The notes beneath the pieces are model-generated. The model did no database searches. It saw only the letters and a list, made by a program, of their open reading frames with translations, and was not told the origin of the DNA. The position numbers and the translations under genes are program-made. A stretch of DNA of 64,000 bases from NCBI RefSeq assembly GCF_024139115.2, contig NC_085140.1, positions 47,834,180 through 47,898,179 on the forward strand, read 5' to 3'. Of the stretch, positions 53,367-63,456 are shown one piece after another (position 1 is the stretch's first letter; every line of letters begins with the position of its first letter). This DNA is from Armigeres subalbatus (Eukaryota > Arthropoda > Insecta > Diptera > Culicidae).

Positions 53367-54625
53367 TCAGACGAAGGCCGAAGTGGCCTGTGCGGTATAT
53401 AAGAGTCTTCTCCATTCGGCTCGATCCATGGCTACACGTCGCCAACCACGCAGTCTACGGAGGGTCCGCAAGTCATCTTCCACCTGATCGATCCACCTTG
53501 CCCGCTGCGCACCTCGCCTTCTTGTGCCCGTCGGATCGTTGTCGAGAACCATTTTCACCGGGTTACTGTCCGACATTCTGGCTACGTGCCCGGCCCATCG
53601 CAGTCGTCCGATTTTCGCGGTGTGAACGATGGATGGTTCTCCCAACAGCTGATGCAATTCGTGGTTCATTCGTCTCCTCCACGTACCGTCCGCCATCTGC
53701 ACCCCACCATAGATGGTACGCAGCAGTGCGCGTTGGTCCTCCACGAGCATCGTCCAGGTCTCGTGTCCGTAGAGAACTACCGGTCTAATTAGCGTTTTGT
53801 AGATTGTCAGTTTGGTACGGCGGCGAACTCTATTCGATCGGAGCGTCTTGCGGAGTCCAAAGTACGTACGATTTCCAGCCACTATGCGTCTCCGAATTTC
53901 TCTGCTGGTGTCATTTTCGGCAGTCACCAGTGAGCCCAAGTACACAAATTCTTCTACCACCTCGATTTCGTCACCACCGATGCAAACTCGCGGTGGGTGG
54001 CTCACATTGTCTTCTCTTGAACCTCTTCCTATCATGTACTTCGTCTTCGACGTGTTGATGACTAGTCCGATCCGCTTAACTTCCCTCTTCAGTCTGATGT
54101 AGGCTTCCTCCATCTTCTCAAAGTTACGTACCATAATATCTATGTCGTCGGCGAAACCAAATAGCTGGACGGACTTATTGAAAATTGTACCACTCGTGTT
54201 AATCCCTGCTCTTCGTATTACACCTTCCAAAGCGATGTTGAATAGCAAACACGAAAGACCATCACCTTGCCGTAACCCTCTGCGGGTTTCGAAGGGACTC
54301 GAGAATGCCCCTGAAACTCGAACTACGCACATCACCCGATCCATCGTCGCTTTGATCAACCGTGTCAGTTTATCCGGAAAACCGTGTTCGTGCATTAGCT
54401 GCCATAGCTGGTCCCGATCGATTGTATCATATGCGGCTTTGAAGTCGATGAATAGATGATGTGTGGGCACATTGTATTCGCGGCATTTCCGCAGTACTTA
54501 GCGAATGACAAACACCTGGTCCGTGGTAGAGCGTTCACCCATAAATCCCGCCTGGTACTGCCCCACGAACTCTCTTGCAATTGGTGTTAGTCGACGGCAT
54601 AAAATTTGGGAGAGTACCTTGTAGG
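53367..54625 (-). pseudogene. RTE reverse transcriptase, main part
   Basis: On the - strand: AAYKVLSQILCRRLTPIARE, then the finger block QYQAGFMGERSTTDQVF, a stop codon TAA (54498-54500) where relatives would have Q or similar, then HHLFIDFKAAYDTIDRDQLW (first catalytic aspartate). The palm blocks RRGLRQGDGLSCLLFN and FGFADDIDIM (catalytic pair) follow, then KTKYMIGRG, FVYLGSLVTAEN and the C-terminus to ..TSAFV. It lacks seven residues (GVFERKV) that are present in the 27.4-kb copy. The stop and the inserted element make it non-functional, though the catalytic residues are kept. Confidence 0.88.
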
Positions 54626-56126
54626 CGGCGCACAGAAGGACCAATCTTCAAAAAGACGGTCAAAAACCATTTTTTCAAAATGATTCAAATTGATAACTTG
54701 AGCCATGGGGTGTTAGTAGAATACTTGACGATGATGTTGACATAGTTTTGAGTCATTTTATTCGGGTGGATCTTACCTTTACAGTCAATACAAGTTGAGC
54801 ATGTTGTCGATTTTTATTTTTGTTAAATCTTGTAACATTTATCTTTCTGCTTCATTATGTTGGCCACGACGTATACATCACCCAAACCTATTATATTTGG
54901 CACCATCACAAAGTGTAGTCCAAAAACTAATAAAGCCACGCATATACGTTCGTAAATTATTTTTGATCGCGCAGAAAGCACTCGGTCTTTATTAGGTCTA
55001 AATTATTATTGTATTATCTTCTTGCTGTATTCATTGTGAAATTCAAAAAGGTACCCATCGGTACCCATCAATGAAATTCACACTGTAGTTTCATTTTTTT
55101 GTCAGGAATCCAATCCTGCAGAAATTAGGTTCCGCCACCCTCCGCCCGCTCAGTTATTTCGGTTTTACTGACAGTGGTCGTTTTGGTCTTGCCAATCAAT
55201 TTTGATAAAAAGCAACGCACAATATGTTTTCTCTTCTCCTTCTACTTCTCATTTGCCTCAATACAATGGTGCAACATCAGCTGAAAATTGTCTAGGGGTC
55301 GTACACTTATTACGTAAGCGTTATTTCTGGTTTTTTCAACATCCCTCCCTTCATGTAAGATTTCTTACATACAAATGATTTTTTTATTTATAGGTAAAAC
55401 GACAGATCCCCCTACCCCATCAGGGTATATGTAATATGTGTACGGCCCCCTAGTACCATTTGTTCTTGTCTCACGCATACTTTAATTAAGGAAATGCTAC
55501 GCGAACATGAATTTTTACAGGCACTTGCGCTCTGAGTTTTTGAAAATATTGTTAAAGGAAGTAGGACAAACTATCAAGTCATGTCATGTTTAGTCGCAAT
55601 GCAGCGAGAATATTTTATTTGACCCCTATGTCTAATTTTCCATACATATTCTGTAAAAATATCATGAGTTTTTCACATGAACCGTAATATCAAGAAACGA
55701 TTTGTGCCTCTAAAGCTTTACTTTGCGTAGGGACGAAAGAAAATCCATTTTATATGTTTACAATTTCTAACAATGGAATACATTTTTCCGTTAGCACTGC
55801 AGTGAGGTGACGACAGAAATTGGTAAGTAAAGGAATACCTGTGAAAGTGCTCATAGAAATAGAACTCTACACTGGCGGCGCTAGCCATTGATATTTGATG
55901 AGGCACCACTTGGTGCAAGCACGTTGTCTTTGAGAACGTTAGCGTGCTTGCGCGACTGGTGCCCCACCTCTCGTTCCGGTAGTCGATCTCTAGCTTACGG
56001 GTCGGTGATGTCGAGAAGATGAACCATCCATTCAATGAGATATCATAATATGTGGCCTGCTAGACCATTTTATTCACTTCTAACATTTTTGACCGTCTTT
56101 TTTGGAATTGGTCCCACTGTGCGGCG
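54626..56126. mobile_element. Transib-like non-autonomous element with RSS-like ends
   Basis: The element is 54631-56121 (1491 bp), flanked by CGGCG (54626-54630, 56122-56126). The right end reads, inverted, CACAGTGGGACCAATTCC; the left end reads CACAGAAGGACCAATCTT; both continue with AAAAAGACGGTCAAAAA, giving a TIR of about 37 bp. A 5-bp GC-rich duplication and a CACAGTG start are the signature of Transib, the superfamily related to the RAG1 recombinase. A 9-mer TCAAAAACC lies 22 bp inside the left heptamer. There is no RAG1-like frame; the 105-codon frame at 55718-56035 is unrecognised. Confidence 0.85.
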
Positions 56127-56889
56127 TTCAGCAATGTGATTGCGCGGTAGTTGCTACAATCCAGCTTATCGCCCTTTTTGTAGATGGGACACACGACACC
56201 TTCCATCCACTCCTGCGGCAAAACTTCCTCCTCCCAAATCTTGGTAATGACCCAGTGCAGCGCTCTAGCCAGTGCCTCACCACCGTGTTTAAATAGCTCT
56301 CCTGGTAGTTGGTCAACCCCAGGGGCTTTGTTGTTCTTCAGCCGGCCAATCTCCTCCTGGATTTCCTGGAGATCCGGAGCCGGTCGAATCATGTCCTGCG
56401 CGCGTTCTCCCAGGTCCATCACCATATCGCCATCTTCGTCTGCCACATCGCCATTCAGGTGTTCTTCGTAGTGCTGCCGCCACCTTTGGATCACCTCACG
56501 CTCGTTCGTAAGAAGGTTCCTGTTTATGTCCTTACACATATCGGGCTGTGGCACGTGGCCCTTACGTGAACGGTTTAACTTTTCATAGAACTTTCGTGCG
56601 TTATTAGCGTGGTACAGTTGCTCCGTTTCTTCACGGTCTCGATCTTCCTGCTGACGCTTTTTCCTCCGGAAAATCGAGTTTTGTCTGTTCTGCGCCTGTT
56701 TATATCGTGCCTCGTTCGCCCTCGTGCGGTGTTGCAGCAATCTCGCCCATGCTGCATTCTTCTCTTCCACTAACTGCTCACATTCGCCGTCATACCAGTC
56801 GTTTCTCTGATCCGGGGGCACCGTGCCAAGTGCAGCGGCACCAATGGCGGATCGAATATCTCTCCAGCCATTTCACAACTGAGAAGTTT
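56122..56889 (-). pseudogene. RTE linker and start of reverse transcriptase
   Basis: The - strand frame is open from about 56860 (WRDIRSAIGAAALGTVPPDQ) through NDWYDGECEQLVEEKNAAWA, a basic linker (FRRKKRQQEDRDREE), LKNNKAPGVDQLPGELFKHG and CPIYKKGDKLDCSNYRAITL to LNA. There the Transib-like element cuts the codon run, and AYKVLSQ resumes at 54625. The upstream endonuclease is absent because of 5' truncation. Confidence 0.88.
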
Positions 56890-57069
56890 GTCAATTCACA
56901 ACTGAGAAGTTTGAAATGTTTAGTCGAGAATATGCGCGCTACTGGATCAAGTAGATACAAGGCTTACTGAATTTAACAATTCATGAAAATTTCAATAGAT
57001 TTCTTGGAATTATATGACTTTTAGTAATCCTTACTTCCTACCTCGATATTGGAACATATGAAGGTTACA

Positions 57070-57675
57070 TACCCGACTAGAATAGCATAACAGAAACTGA
57101 ACACAATATTAACATATTGTGATATTTATAACTTATTTTGATACAATTTTGTTCTTAGTGGCCATTATCTTTCAAATATTGTAACAGGATTTTATCATAA
57201 TATGATTTAAAAAATGCTTAACACCGAATTGCCCAACAGTAGGCAATTGAAATAGATGTAGCAAAGTCTTCCAGCCATATAGATATCACAACGCTGATAT
57301 AATTTGCAAAGGTTGCCTTATTTGTAATGTTGTTAGTTTCATATTTTCGAAAAATATTTTTGTTCAGACAAAAACAAAAGTTTTGTATTGTTGTTCACAA
57401 TCTGGAGATCTATTACGACCTGTAAAAATTTTCAACTGCACTGTAACAATATTTTTGTATCTGATTCTGTTATAAATTTCTAACAAAATATGTTATTTTT
57501 ATGATAAAATTGTAACAAAATTTGATAGTTTTTTGTTTCCAGTAGTGTGATTTTTGATAGAAATTTAGATATTTTAACAACATCCTGCACCACGTTTCTA
57601 ACAAATTTTGTTATAAAAATTTAGTATAACATAATAACATAGGTTGATATAATTTGATATAATTCTAGTCAGGTA
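57070..57675. mobile_element. TA-flanked MITE, 602 bp
   Basis: The element is 57072-57673, with TA on both sides. Ends are CCCGACTAGAATAGCATAAC and, inverted, CCTGACTAGAATTATATCAA. The interior is very AT-rich, with many repeats of AACAAAATxTGTTAT. A Tc1/mariner-type MITE is likely. Confidence 0.75.
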
Positions 57676-57876
57676 GGCTTAAGGAATTCATAAAAGAATT
57701 AGGTACACCCAAGGGTACACCACACAAATAATTGATTTTAAATCTCCCTACTTTTATTGCTATTAAATGTGTTGATCCGAAGCACCCCCTAAACTTCTGC
57801 TATCCAGCTCTATTTAGTTCCAAGGCTCCTCACGCTGACTAGTCAGTAGCTTGACCCGATCTACTGACCGTACCAA

Positions 57877-58076
57877 CAAAAGATATTTTAGTTACTAGAT
57901 AAAGATTGTCGCTTCGGTTCCCTTTGTTCTGCTGTCCGGAACATGTTGGATACCAAGCTGTCAAATCGTATGGATTTTCCTTCTTTGACATTTAGCTCCC
58001 CTATCCTTGCCAGCAAAAGATGTTCCGGACAGCGACGACAGCGACAATCTTTATCTAGTAACTAAAATATCTTTTG
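57877..58076. mobile_element. Foldback MITE, 200 bp
   Basis: The arms are inverted copies starting CAAAAGATATTTTAGTTACT and continuing TAGATAAAGATTGTCGCT for 38 perfect base pairs. A second pairing, CTGTCCGGAACAT / ATGTTCCGGACAG, is nearer the centre. Confidence 0.85.
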
Positions 58077-58204
58077 TCCCAACCTCCCGATAAATTCCGT
58101 ACGACGCAACCCACTGCTTACGCAGATAATCCATTATGCACCGTGTCTCATACGACCGATCCATGGATCCCGTAATGCGATTACTCCTTTGTTGTTTGTC
58201 CACT

Positions 58205-58385
58205 AAGTTGCAAACCCATAACTAGTTGGATATAAATAAGAACTACGTCTGGCTATTAACACTCCTGTCTAGAGAGTAGGAGGTTGAGGGTTCGAGTCCA
58301 TCCAACAAACGTGGATTATTTTTCGCAAATTTAGTATCAATTTGTCTATTTCATGTGCTTTCATGGGTACATAAAATGAGTATAA
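58205..58385 (+). repeat. tRNA-like repeat, copy 3
   Basis: Shares GTCTAGAGAGTAGGAGGTTG then AGGGTTCGAGTCC and the following TTTTTCGCAAATTTxxTATC region with 27150-27240 (reverse strand), but its 5' half differs. The D arm is disrupted, so it does not form a clean cloverleaf. A T5 run follows at about 58320. Confidence 0.65.
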
Positions 58386-59649
58386 AATATCGAAAAATTA
58401 GTACAAAAACAAGAATTTATCGATTTTTCAATGATTTTTTGCTGGAAAACATATAACTAATATAGAATACGAAATAATGACAAATAATGACTCAGCGGAC
58501 ATCTGTCCCAATAAGCGCGCTTTACTTCCCGATAGAAACGTGAATAGGTGTTTTGTTATTATTATTTGCTTATTATTTAGGGTAGAATACGGCTTTGGCA
58601 GGGTGCGACATTTGTTGGCACCCTCAACAATATTTGCGTTTTCCAGCAAACATACACTATTTATGAACATAAATTTGATTCAATCACACAATTTCAAGTC
58701 TAGGCTTTCATTTGAATAAGTTGGTTGTGTAAAAGTAGCAAGATTTGACGAATTAATCACCGAAACAAATTTGCACCTACGAAATCCTTGCCATTATTGC
58801 ATCGCCCAAGAAAGCAGCAGACGAAATGCAAACTGTTACTTACTTTTTTGGATCGCCTGTTTCTTCTCTTTATCGTGTATGATACGACAAATTAGGTACG
58901 TAAACTACTTTTTACACTTTATTACCACTTGATTATCACCACAAACAGCAAATTTATCCAATATTTGCTCTATGTTTCACTAAATAAAATTGGGACAGTT
59001 CGTTTTCTTTGGCAGCAGCGCACTTCGAATAGAGCGAGAGAATGTGTTTGTGAGCATATCAAACACACGCTAAAAATACCACGCACAATTCCATGTGATT
59101 TGATTTTAGCAAAACTACGAACAAAATATCCGGCGTTGGCATTTATTTTAAAAAAGTGTTAGAATACAAATGCTTCTATTCAGATTTTTACTCAGACCAT
59201 GAATTATATCAAAAGTGATAGCCACACCGTAGTATTTTAAGCCTTATGTGGCTGACAGAAACATTTTTCTTTTGCAACTTTTATACTTTCCAAGCTCATA
59301 AAAAAATCATAACCATTCCCGTTCCTACATAGCGCATTTCAACCATAAATAATTACCTACTTTTAGGGTATTATCAATTATTCGACTGTGAAACATAGTG
59401 TACGAATGAGGTGGCTCCAGCTCAATCGTATGTGTATAGATTTGGTTTTACATAGTTTACGTCGTTGTACACAACCCCCATGATTATTTTGATGAAACAA
59501 ACATATCATGTAAGGACCTTCAAATCTAAGGACCGTAAAGAGTAAGTTGTATATTTGAAACTGGTTGATAGACTTTTGCTTACGCGTGTAGACTCTAAGG
59601 CATTACAAAAGACAAAAGATGTAAATCTTGGCAGCGGACGAAAAGTATG
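58386..59649. other. AT-rich non-coding stretch
   Basis: No supported gene or element. Overlapping frames at 58428-58719 and 58929-59162 have no motif. Confidence 0.4.
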
Positions 59650-60944
59650 TAAGGTACACCGGGGCAAGTTGAAATGCGGGGTAAGTTGAAACGGAAGCTG
59701 TAATTTAGATCAGCAATGACCGAATGCCCTTATTATTTTTTTCAACAAATTACTCCCCTAAACGCACCTTCTGACTGCTATTCCCGGAAGATTGCAGCTA
59801 CTAAAAGCAATCCCTGCCATTGTTTATTTTTCGCTCTTTGCGAAATTCGAACTAACTTTTTGACGTACCAATGAAACAGGTCCCAAAATGATGTTTTGAA
59901 GTGTTTTTTCATCAAATTTTCACGGTAGGTAAGCATTCAATGTTGAATAAACATAATGATTATGAAAAATCGATGGAAGATACGTTTTAGTTTTTGTATT
60001 TTGGTAGTTTGATATTGCTCCGCATTTTCAACCCATCGGGGCAAATAGAAATGCGTGGTGCGGGGCAAGTTGAAACGATTCAAAACGTTACCCTCGTAAT
60101 TAACCAGAATTCAACATGGTTCGTAAATACATTTGGAAATCAAAAATTAATAGAAAGGTCCAAAACTCTGAAAATTAATTTAATAAATATCTGCCCATTT
60201 CGTCGTGAATGCAACCCTCCTAGAATCCTCACTGAAGAATAGAATAAAAAGGGGCCATGTTTAGGCTACACGGTCTAGTTTTGAGATTCTTAATCTACTT
60301 TCCATGAGCACTGGATCTCAAAAAATAAATCAAAGAGCATGTAAACATTTCGTTAACTCCACCTTTGAGTTCCCCAGCCCTCCTTTATCCAATCGAGGGT
60401 CTATGAGAGATACGCTAGTTAATTAATGTGAATTTATGAAGGAGCCACAGCCAAATTAATCAAGCGTACAATTCAAAGAAAAGAGTTTATAGAGTATCAA
60501 AATCTGGAATGTGACTTTTATGCGAGTAAATATCAAGATGAGACAAGTAGGATTTGATAAGATAATCAAAATTGTCAAAAATCTACATAGGACTCTTATG
60601 CGAATCTTGGCAGTATAGTCACCTTTACAACCTCGTGCATCTTGAGTCACACTGAGTACATATATTTTGTTTTTGATACGGTACAGTTAGCTTATGTCTG
60701 TATACAGCGCAGTGTTTCAACTTACCCCGATATGCGGGGCAAGTTGAAACGGAGCATATAAAAAAATAATTTTAGTATGCAAAATATTTATAAAAATTTT
60801 TTGTAAGGTTGCTTATTTTTTATGAATAATCTTTGGCCCGAAAACACCGCAAACGGATTAAAAAATTATCAAAGGGTGATTTTTTTACAGCATTTCAAAG
60901 TTCAACTTTGAAAAAACCGTTTCAACTTGCCCCGGTGTACCTTA
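59650..60944. mobile_element. TA-flanked TIR element, 1291 bp
   Basis: The element is 59652-60942, with TA on both sides (59650-59651, 60943-60944). The terminal inverted repeat is 23 bp and perfect, starting AGGTACACCGGGGCAAG. The motif GCGGGGCAAGTTGAAAC recurs at about 59676, 60060, 60720 and 60736 in both orientations. The 82-codon frame at 59994-60242 is not a transposase. It is a non-autonomous Tc1/mariner-type element by its target site. Confidence 0.8.
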
Positions 60945-61456
60945 AGTTCCCTTCTCCAAAATGGCCAACATTATTCAAATAGGTTAAAAATGGTAAAAGT
61001 TATTAAATTGTCAATATCTGGGTACACGGGTACCCTATCTGCCATTCACGTCTGTTTTTTGTTGTCCGCATAAGGGGTAAAATTTGTTTTACAATGTGTT
61101 TAAATGTTTTTGCCTATCTTCCACGTGACATAAAATTGATGCCAAGGCTAAAATTCATGTTTTGTTTTAAGCCAGTTTTGAAAACTAATAAAATTTCTTC
61201 CAAAATTGGGTGAAGCGAGATGAGCGTGCGGCCGATTATTATGAATGAATTTTACTACACTCAGAAATAAAATAAAACCGTAAAAGCTTTGAAATTAACC
61301 TTTTTAATTATTGTTGCATGTTATACATTGCATAGTATAAAAAGTATACTATCCAACTTTATTATTTATACTGAACCGGAATAGTGCAAAAATATTTTTG
61401 TTTGCATACTGCGTTTTGGAAAATTTTGTTCTTTTCCATTTACTTAACTTTTTCAG

Positions 61457-61539
61457 TCAAGAAATCACACGCAGCATCGATATTTTATTTTCAATTCATC
61501 GAATAGTGAAAATCCGCTGAACAAAATAAATAAATTGAG
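61457..61539 (+). other. Candidate exon of the 61-kb gene
   Basis: It is preceded by a branch-point-like CTTAAC and the acceptor TTTTTCAG (ending 61456), and followed by the donor GAG|GTAAGT at 61540. The same TCAGTC could instead be a transcription start, in which case this is a leader exon. The exon frame that matches the downstream reading frame holds a stop (TGA) just before the junction, so it would be untranslated. Confidence 0.45.
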
Positions 61540-61620
61540 GTAAGTGCTTGCTATATGGTTTGATGTGAAACAAAAGGGTATTTATTACGATTAATTTATT
61601 ATTCTTTATTAAAAATCCAG
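61540..61620 (+). other. Candidate 81-bp intron
   Basis: Begins GTAAGTGCTTG and ends TTATTAAAAATCCAG. The size is typical of short mosquito introns. Confidence 0.5.
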
Positions 61621-61652
61621 GACGACGACTACATCCATCGGTCACTTGCGGA

Positions 61653-61979
61653 ATGCAGATCATCCGTTCGAAAATATTAGTCATCATTAGGTTTATGTCG
61701 ACAGCCATCTCTCAAGCGTATGGGAGGCAGAGTAGCACCGGCTCAAGACAAGATGCACTATTCACTTGCAGCTCAAATACGAACCCGGTTCCGTACCTCC
61801 AGCTAGTCCCCCGGCGGAACGGTGCCAACATTAACGACAACGCCTTTCCCGAAAAAAGACGGAATATCAAGGCGCAGGCCATAATCGAGTTCGACACCTT
61901 CTTTGCGACTCACGGTGGTACCAAATCGCATTCTTCAATCTGCATATTTAGCAGAGTCCTGTTCTTGATTATCAATTAG
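61653..61979 (+). CDS. Small unrecognised protein, possibly secreted (108 aa)
   Basis: ATG at 61653, 33 nt into the candidate last exon (61621 to about 62020); stop TAG at 61977-61979; AATAAA at 61998-62003. From codon 40 on, third positions are mostly G or C although the surroundings are AT-rich, which is coding-like. Two dibasic sites occur (VPRR at about 51-54 and EKRR at about 66-69), as in processed peptides, and the first 24 residues are hydrophobic enough for a weak signal peptide, though they contain charged residues. Two cysteines are present. No family is recognised. It may be the 3' end of a host gene captured by the surrounding TIR element, or a gene of that element. Confidence 0.45.
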   Translation: MQIIRSKILVIIRFMSTAISQAYGRQSSTGSRQDALFTCSSNTNPVPYLQLVPRRNGANINDNAFPEKRRNIKAQAIIEFDTFFATHGGTKSHSSICIFSRVLFLIIN

Positions 61980-61997
61980 CAATAATTTCTGGTTTTC

Positions 61998-62003
61998 AAT
62001 AAA
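61998..62003 (+). terminator. Poly(A) signal AATAAA
   Basis: Lies 19 nt after the stop codon of the 61,653 frame and is followed by a T-rich stretch. Confidence 0.5.
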
Positions 62004-62325
62004 AATAATGCATGAGTATTTTTTTATTTTGATTTGTATTTCAGTTTTACATAAAGAAAAGTAAAACCTCTAGTAAACCAATAAAAACAAACAAACATAA
62101 CCTAGAAACTTCAACCAAAACTAAAATAACCTAAGCAATCATAAAGCTGACTTATACTAAAGAAAGAATTTCTTAAATTTATACTATCTTGGTATTGTTG
62201 GACCGAAAACGAGTTCGGGGTCAACCAGGCGAATAGCCGTTTAGAACGACTTTTAAGCTATTTAGTATAAATTTATTTCTGAGTGTACTAGAGGATATAA
62301 ACAACCACCCGCTCGGAAATTTGTT

Positions 62326-62534
62326 CTAGACATCTCCGCGATATCTCTGAGACAAAAAATTGAGTCTCCTAGATATTTTTCTCCGATGTCTAGAACCTGT
62401 CACACCTCAAATCCGCCTCAAATGCAACAACCGTTTGCACCGGTGTCTACCTCAAATTTTAGACGAGTAAACCGTTTGAACCGAAAGAGATTTGACATAT
62501 CGGGTCTCTTAGATAACGCGGAGATATCTAAAAG
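62326..62534. repeat. Inverted repeat with several copies of a 28-bp motif
   Basis: CTAGACATCTCCGCGATATC (62326 on) pairs with GATAACGCGGAGATATCT (62512-62529). A third, related copy TAGATATTTTTCTCCGATG lies at 62373-62391. It is probably a small MITE with repeated subterminal motifs. Confidence 0.6.
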
Positions 62535-62742
62535 ACATGGGTACCACAGTTCTCCTAGATTTTTACTAGAAATTATGGAGATATGTATACCTCGATTCTT
62601 CTTTTTATTTTTTTGTAATGTTTACATTATATTTCGAATTTAAAAACAAAAAAAAACATATACTTCAATTTTCCTTTACTTTTATTAATATATATCGAGA
62701 TTTTTAATGCGCACCCGCAATCGCAATTTTTAATGCACCCAA

Positions 62743-63215
62743 TTATATACGATGGCCAATCAAAGTGGTTATCCGGCGTTGTTTGATGATATAATATTCC
62801 CAAGTGTAGTGGGCCGGAATGGTATACGGAGTAACGTCATCGCGATTGCAGGTATCATCGCCGATTGGGTTGTGTCGGAGAACGTCTCGTCCCAATGAAA
62901 TCGACGTGTGGTGCGCTTTCCAATGACCGCTTGGGTCACGATCATCACGGGATGTTTCCACCCACGTGTATTCAGGGATTTCCCCTTCGGTTTTGGGGTC
63001 GCCTCAGATGGTATTTACCGCCAGATGTCACAAACTGAATTTCCACCGGGATGTCCAAATGCGAACTATTCGTGTTGCCTTTTCTGCAAATTAGGATGAA
63101 AAAGGTTAAAACTAAAGTTTCTGAAACACTTGGAGCAGACTCTTTTGGAATTCTCTCGGAATAATAAAATAATTCTTCAGGAATTCTAAATAGTTTCGCC
63201 GACACCACTTACACT
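62743..63215 (-). pseudogene. Candidate two-exon host-like coding sequence with frameshift
   Basis: On the - strand a donor-like GGCAGT|GTAAGT lies at about 63209 and a strong acceptor TTTTTCATCCTAATTTGCAG ends at about 63094. The next exon reads KGNTNSSHLDIPVEIQFVTS then GGKYHLR. One base later, in another frame, it continues GDPKTEGEIPEYTWVETSRD, then GHWKAHHTSISLGRDVL, to a stop at 62743. Third positions look coding-like in both parts. A single frameshift near 63010 would join them, so this is either a pseudogene or two alternative exons. No family is recognised. Confidence 0.3.
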
Positions 63216-63400
63216 GCCATTGCCGCCTCCGCCGAAATACACAGTCGATTCCGTCAAATCCCGCAATTCTTTTTAACAATTTCTACTACATAAACTGGTT
63301 ACCACGCAGTCACTGAGAATCTCTGCATTTGCACTACAAAGAATTTTCGAGATAATTTCTCAGCAGCCTTTTTTCGGATCTGAATTGGGGAGTAGAAAAA

Positions 63401-63456
63401 TGGCGACTGCAAAAGGCGCGAGACAATCTACTAAACAGCTAAACCGATTCAACAGT
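63401..63456 (+). CDS. Candidate first coding exon
   Basis: GAAAAATGG gives a good start context. The frame reads MATAKGARQSTKQLNRFN and meets a donor-like ACA|GTGAGT at 63456. Without splicing it continues for about 30 more codons to a stop. It lies head-to-head with the - strand signals at 62743-63215, as a bidirectional promoter would arrange. It is unrecognised and too short to be sure. Confidence 0.3.

Larger units (their letters stand above)
53343..56903 (-). mobile_element. RTE-type retrotransposon split by a Transib-like element
   Basis: The 14-bp repeat GTCAATTCACAACT (53343-53356, 56890-56903) flanks the insertion 53357-56889. On the - strand it runs from the endonuclease-reverse transcriptase linker at its truncated 5' end to the complete 3' end with an AATAAATAAAT tail. 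A 1491-bp Transib-like element (54631-56121) interrupts the reverse transcriptase. Next to the 5' junction the target sequence TTCACAACTGAGAAGTTTG is present a second time. Confidence 0.88.
61256..62287. mobile_element. TA-flanked TIR element carrying a spliced gene-like unit
   Basis: The element is 61258-62285 (1028 bp), with TA on both sides (61256-61257, 62286-62287). The terminal inverted repeat CACTCAGAAATAAA is perfect over 14 bp. Inside lie splice sites, a coding-like exon and a poly(A) signal (see 61653-61979). There is no transposase. The TA target and CACT start fit Tc1/mariner-type MITEs. Confidence 0.7.

Noticed and set aside
53339..53788. 149-codon + strand frame
   Set aside because: Antisense shadow of the RTE C-terminus on the - strand; the same shadow appears at 27419-27949.
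56060..56109. C-terminal extension of the RTE linker frame (WDQFQKRRSK...)
   Set aside because: These residues come from the end of the Transib-like element, not from the retrotransposon.
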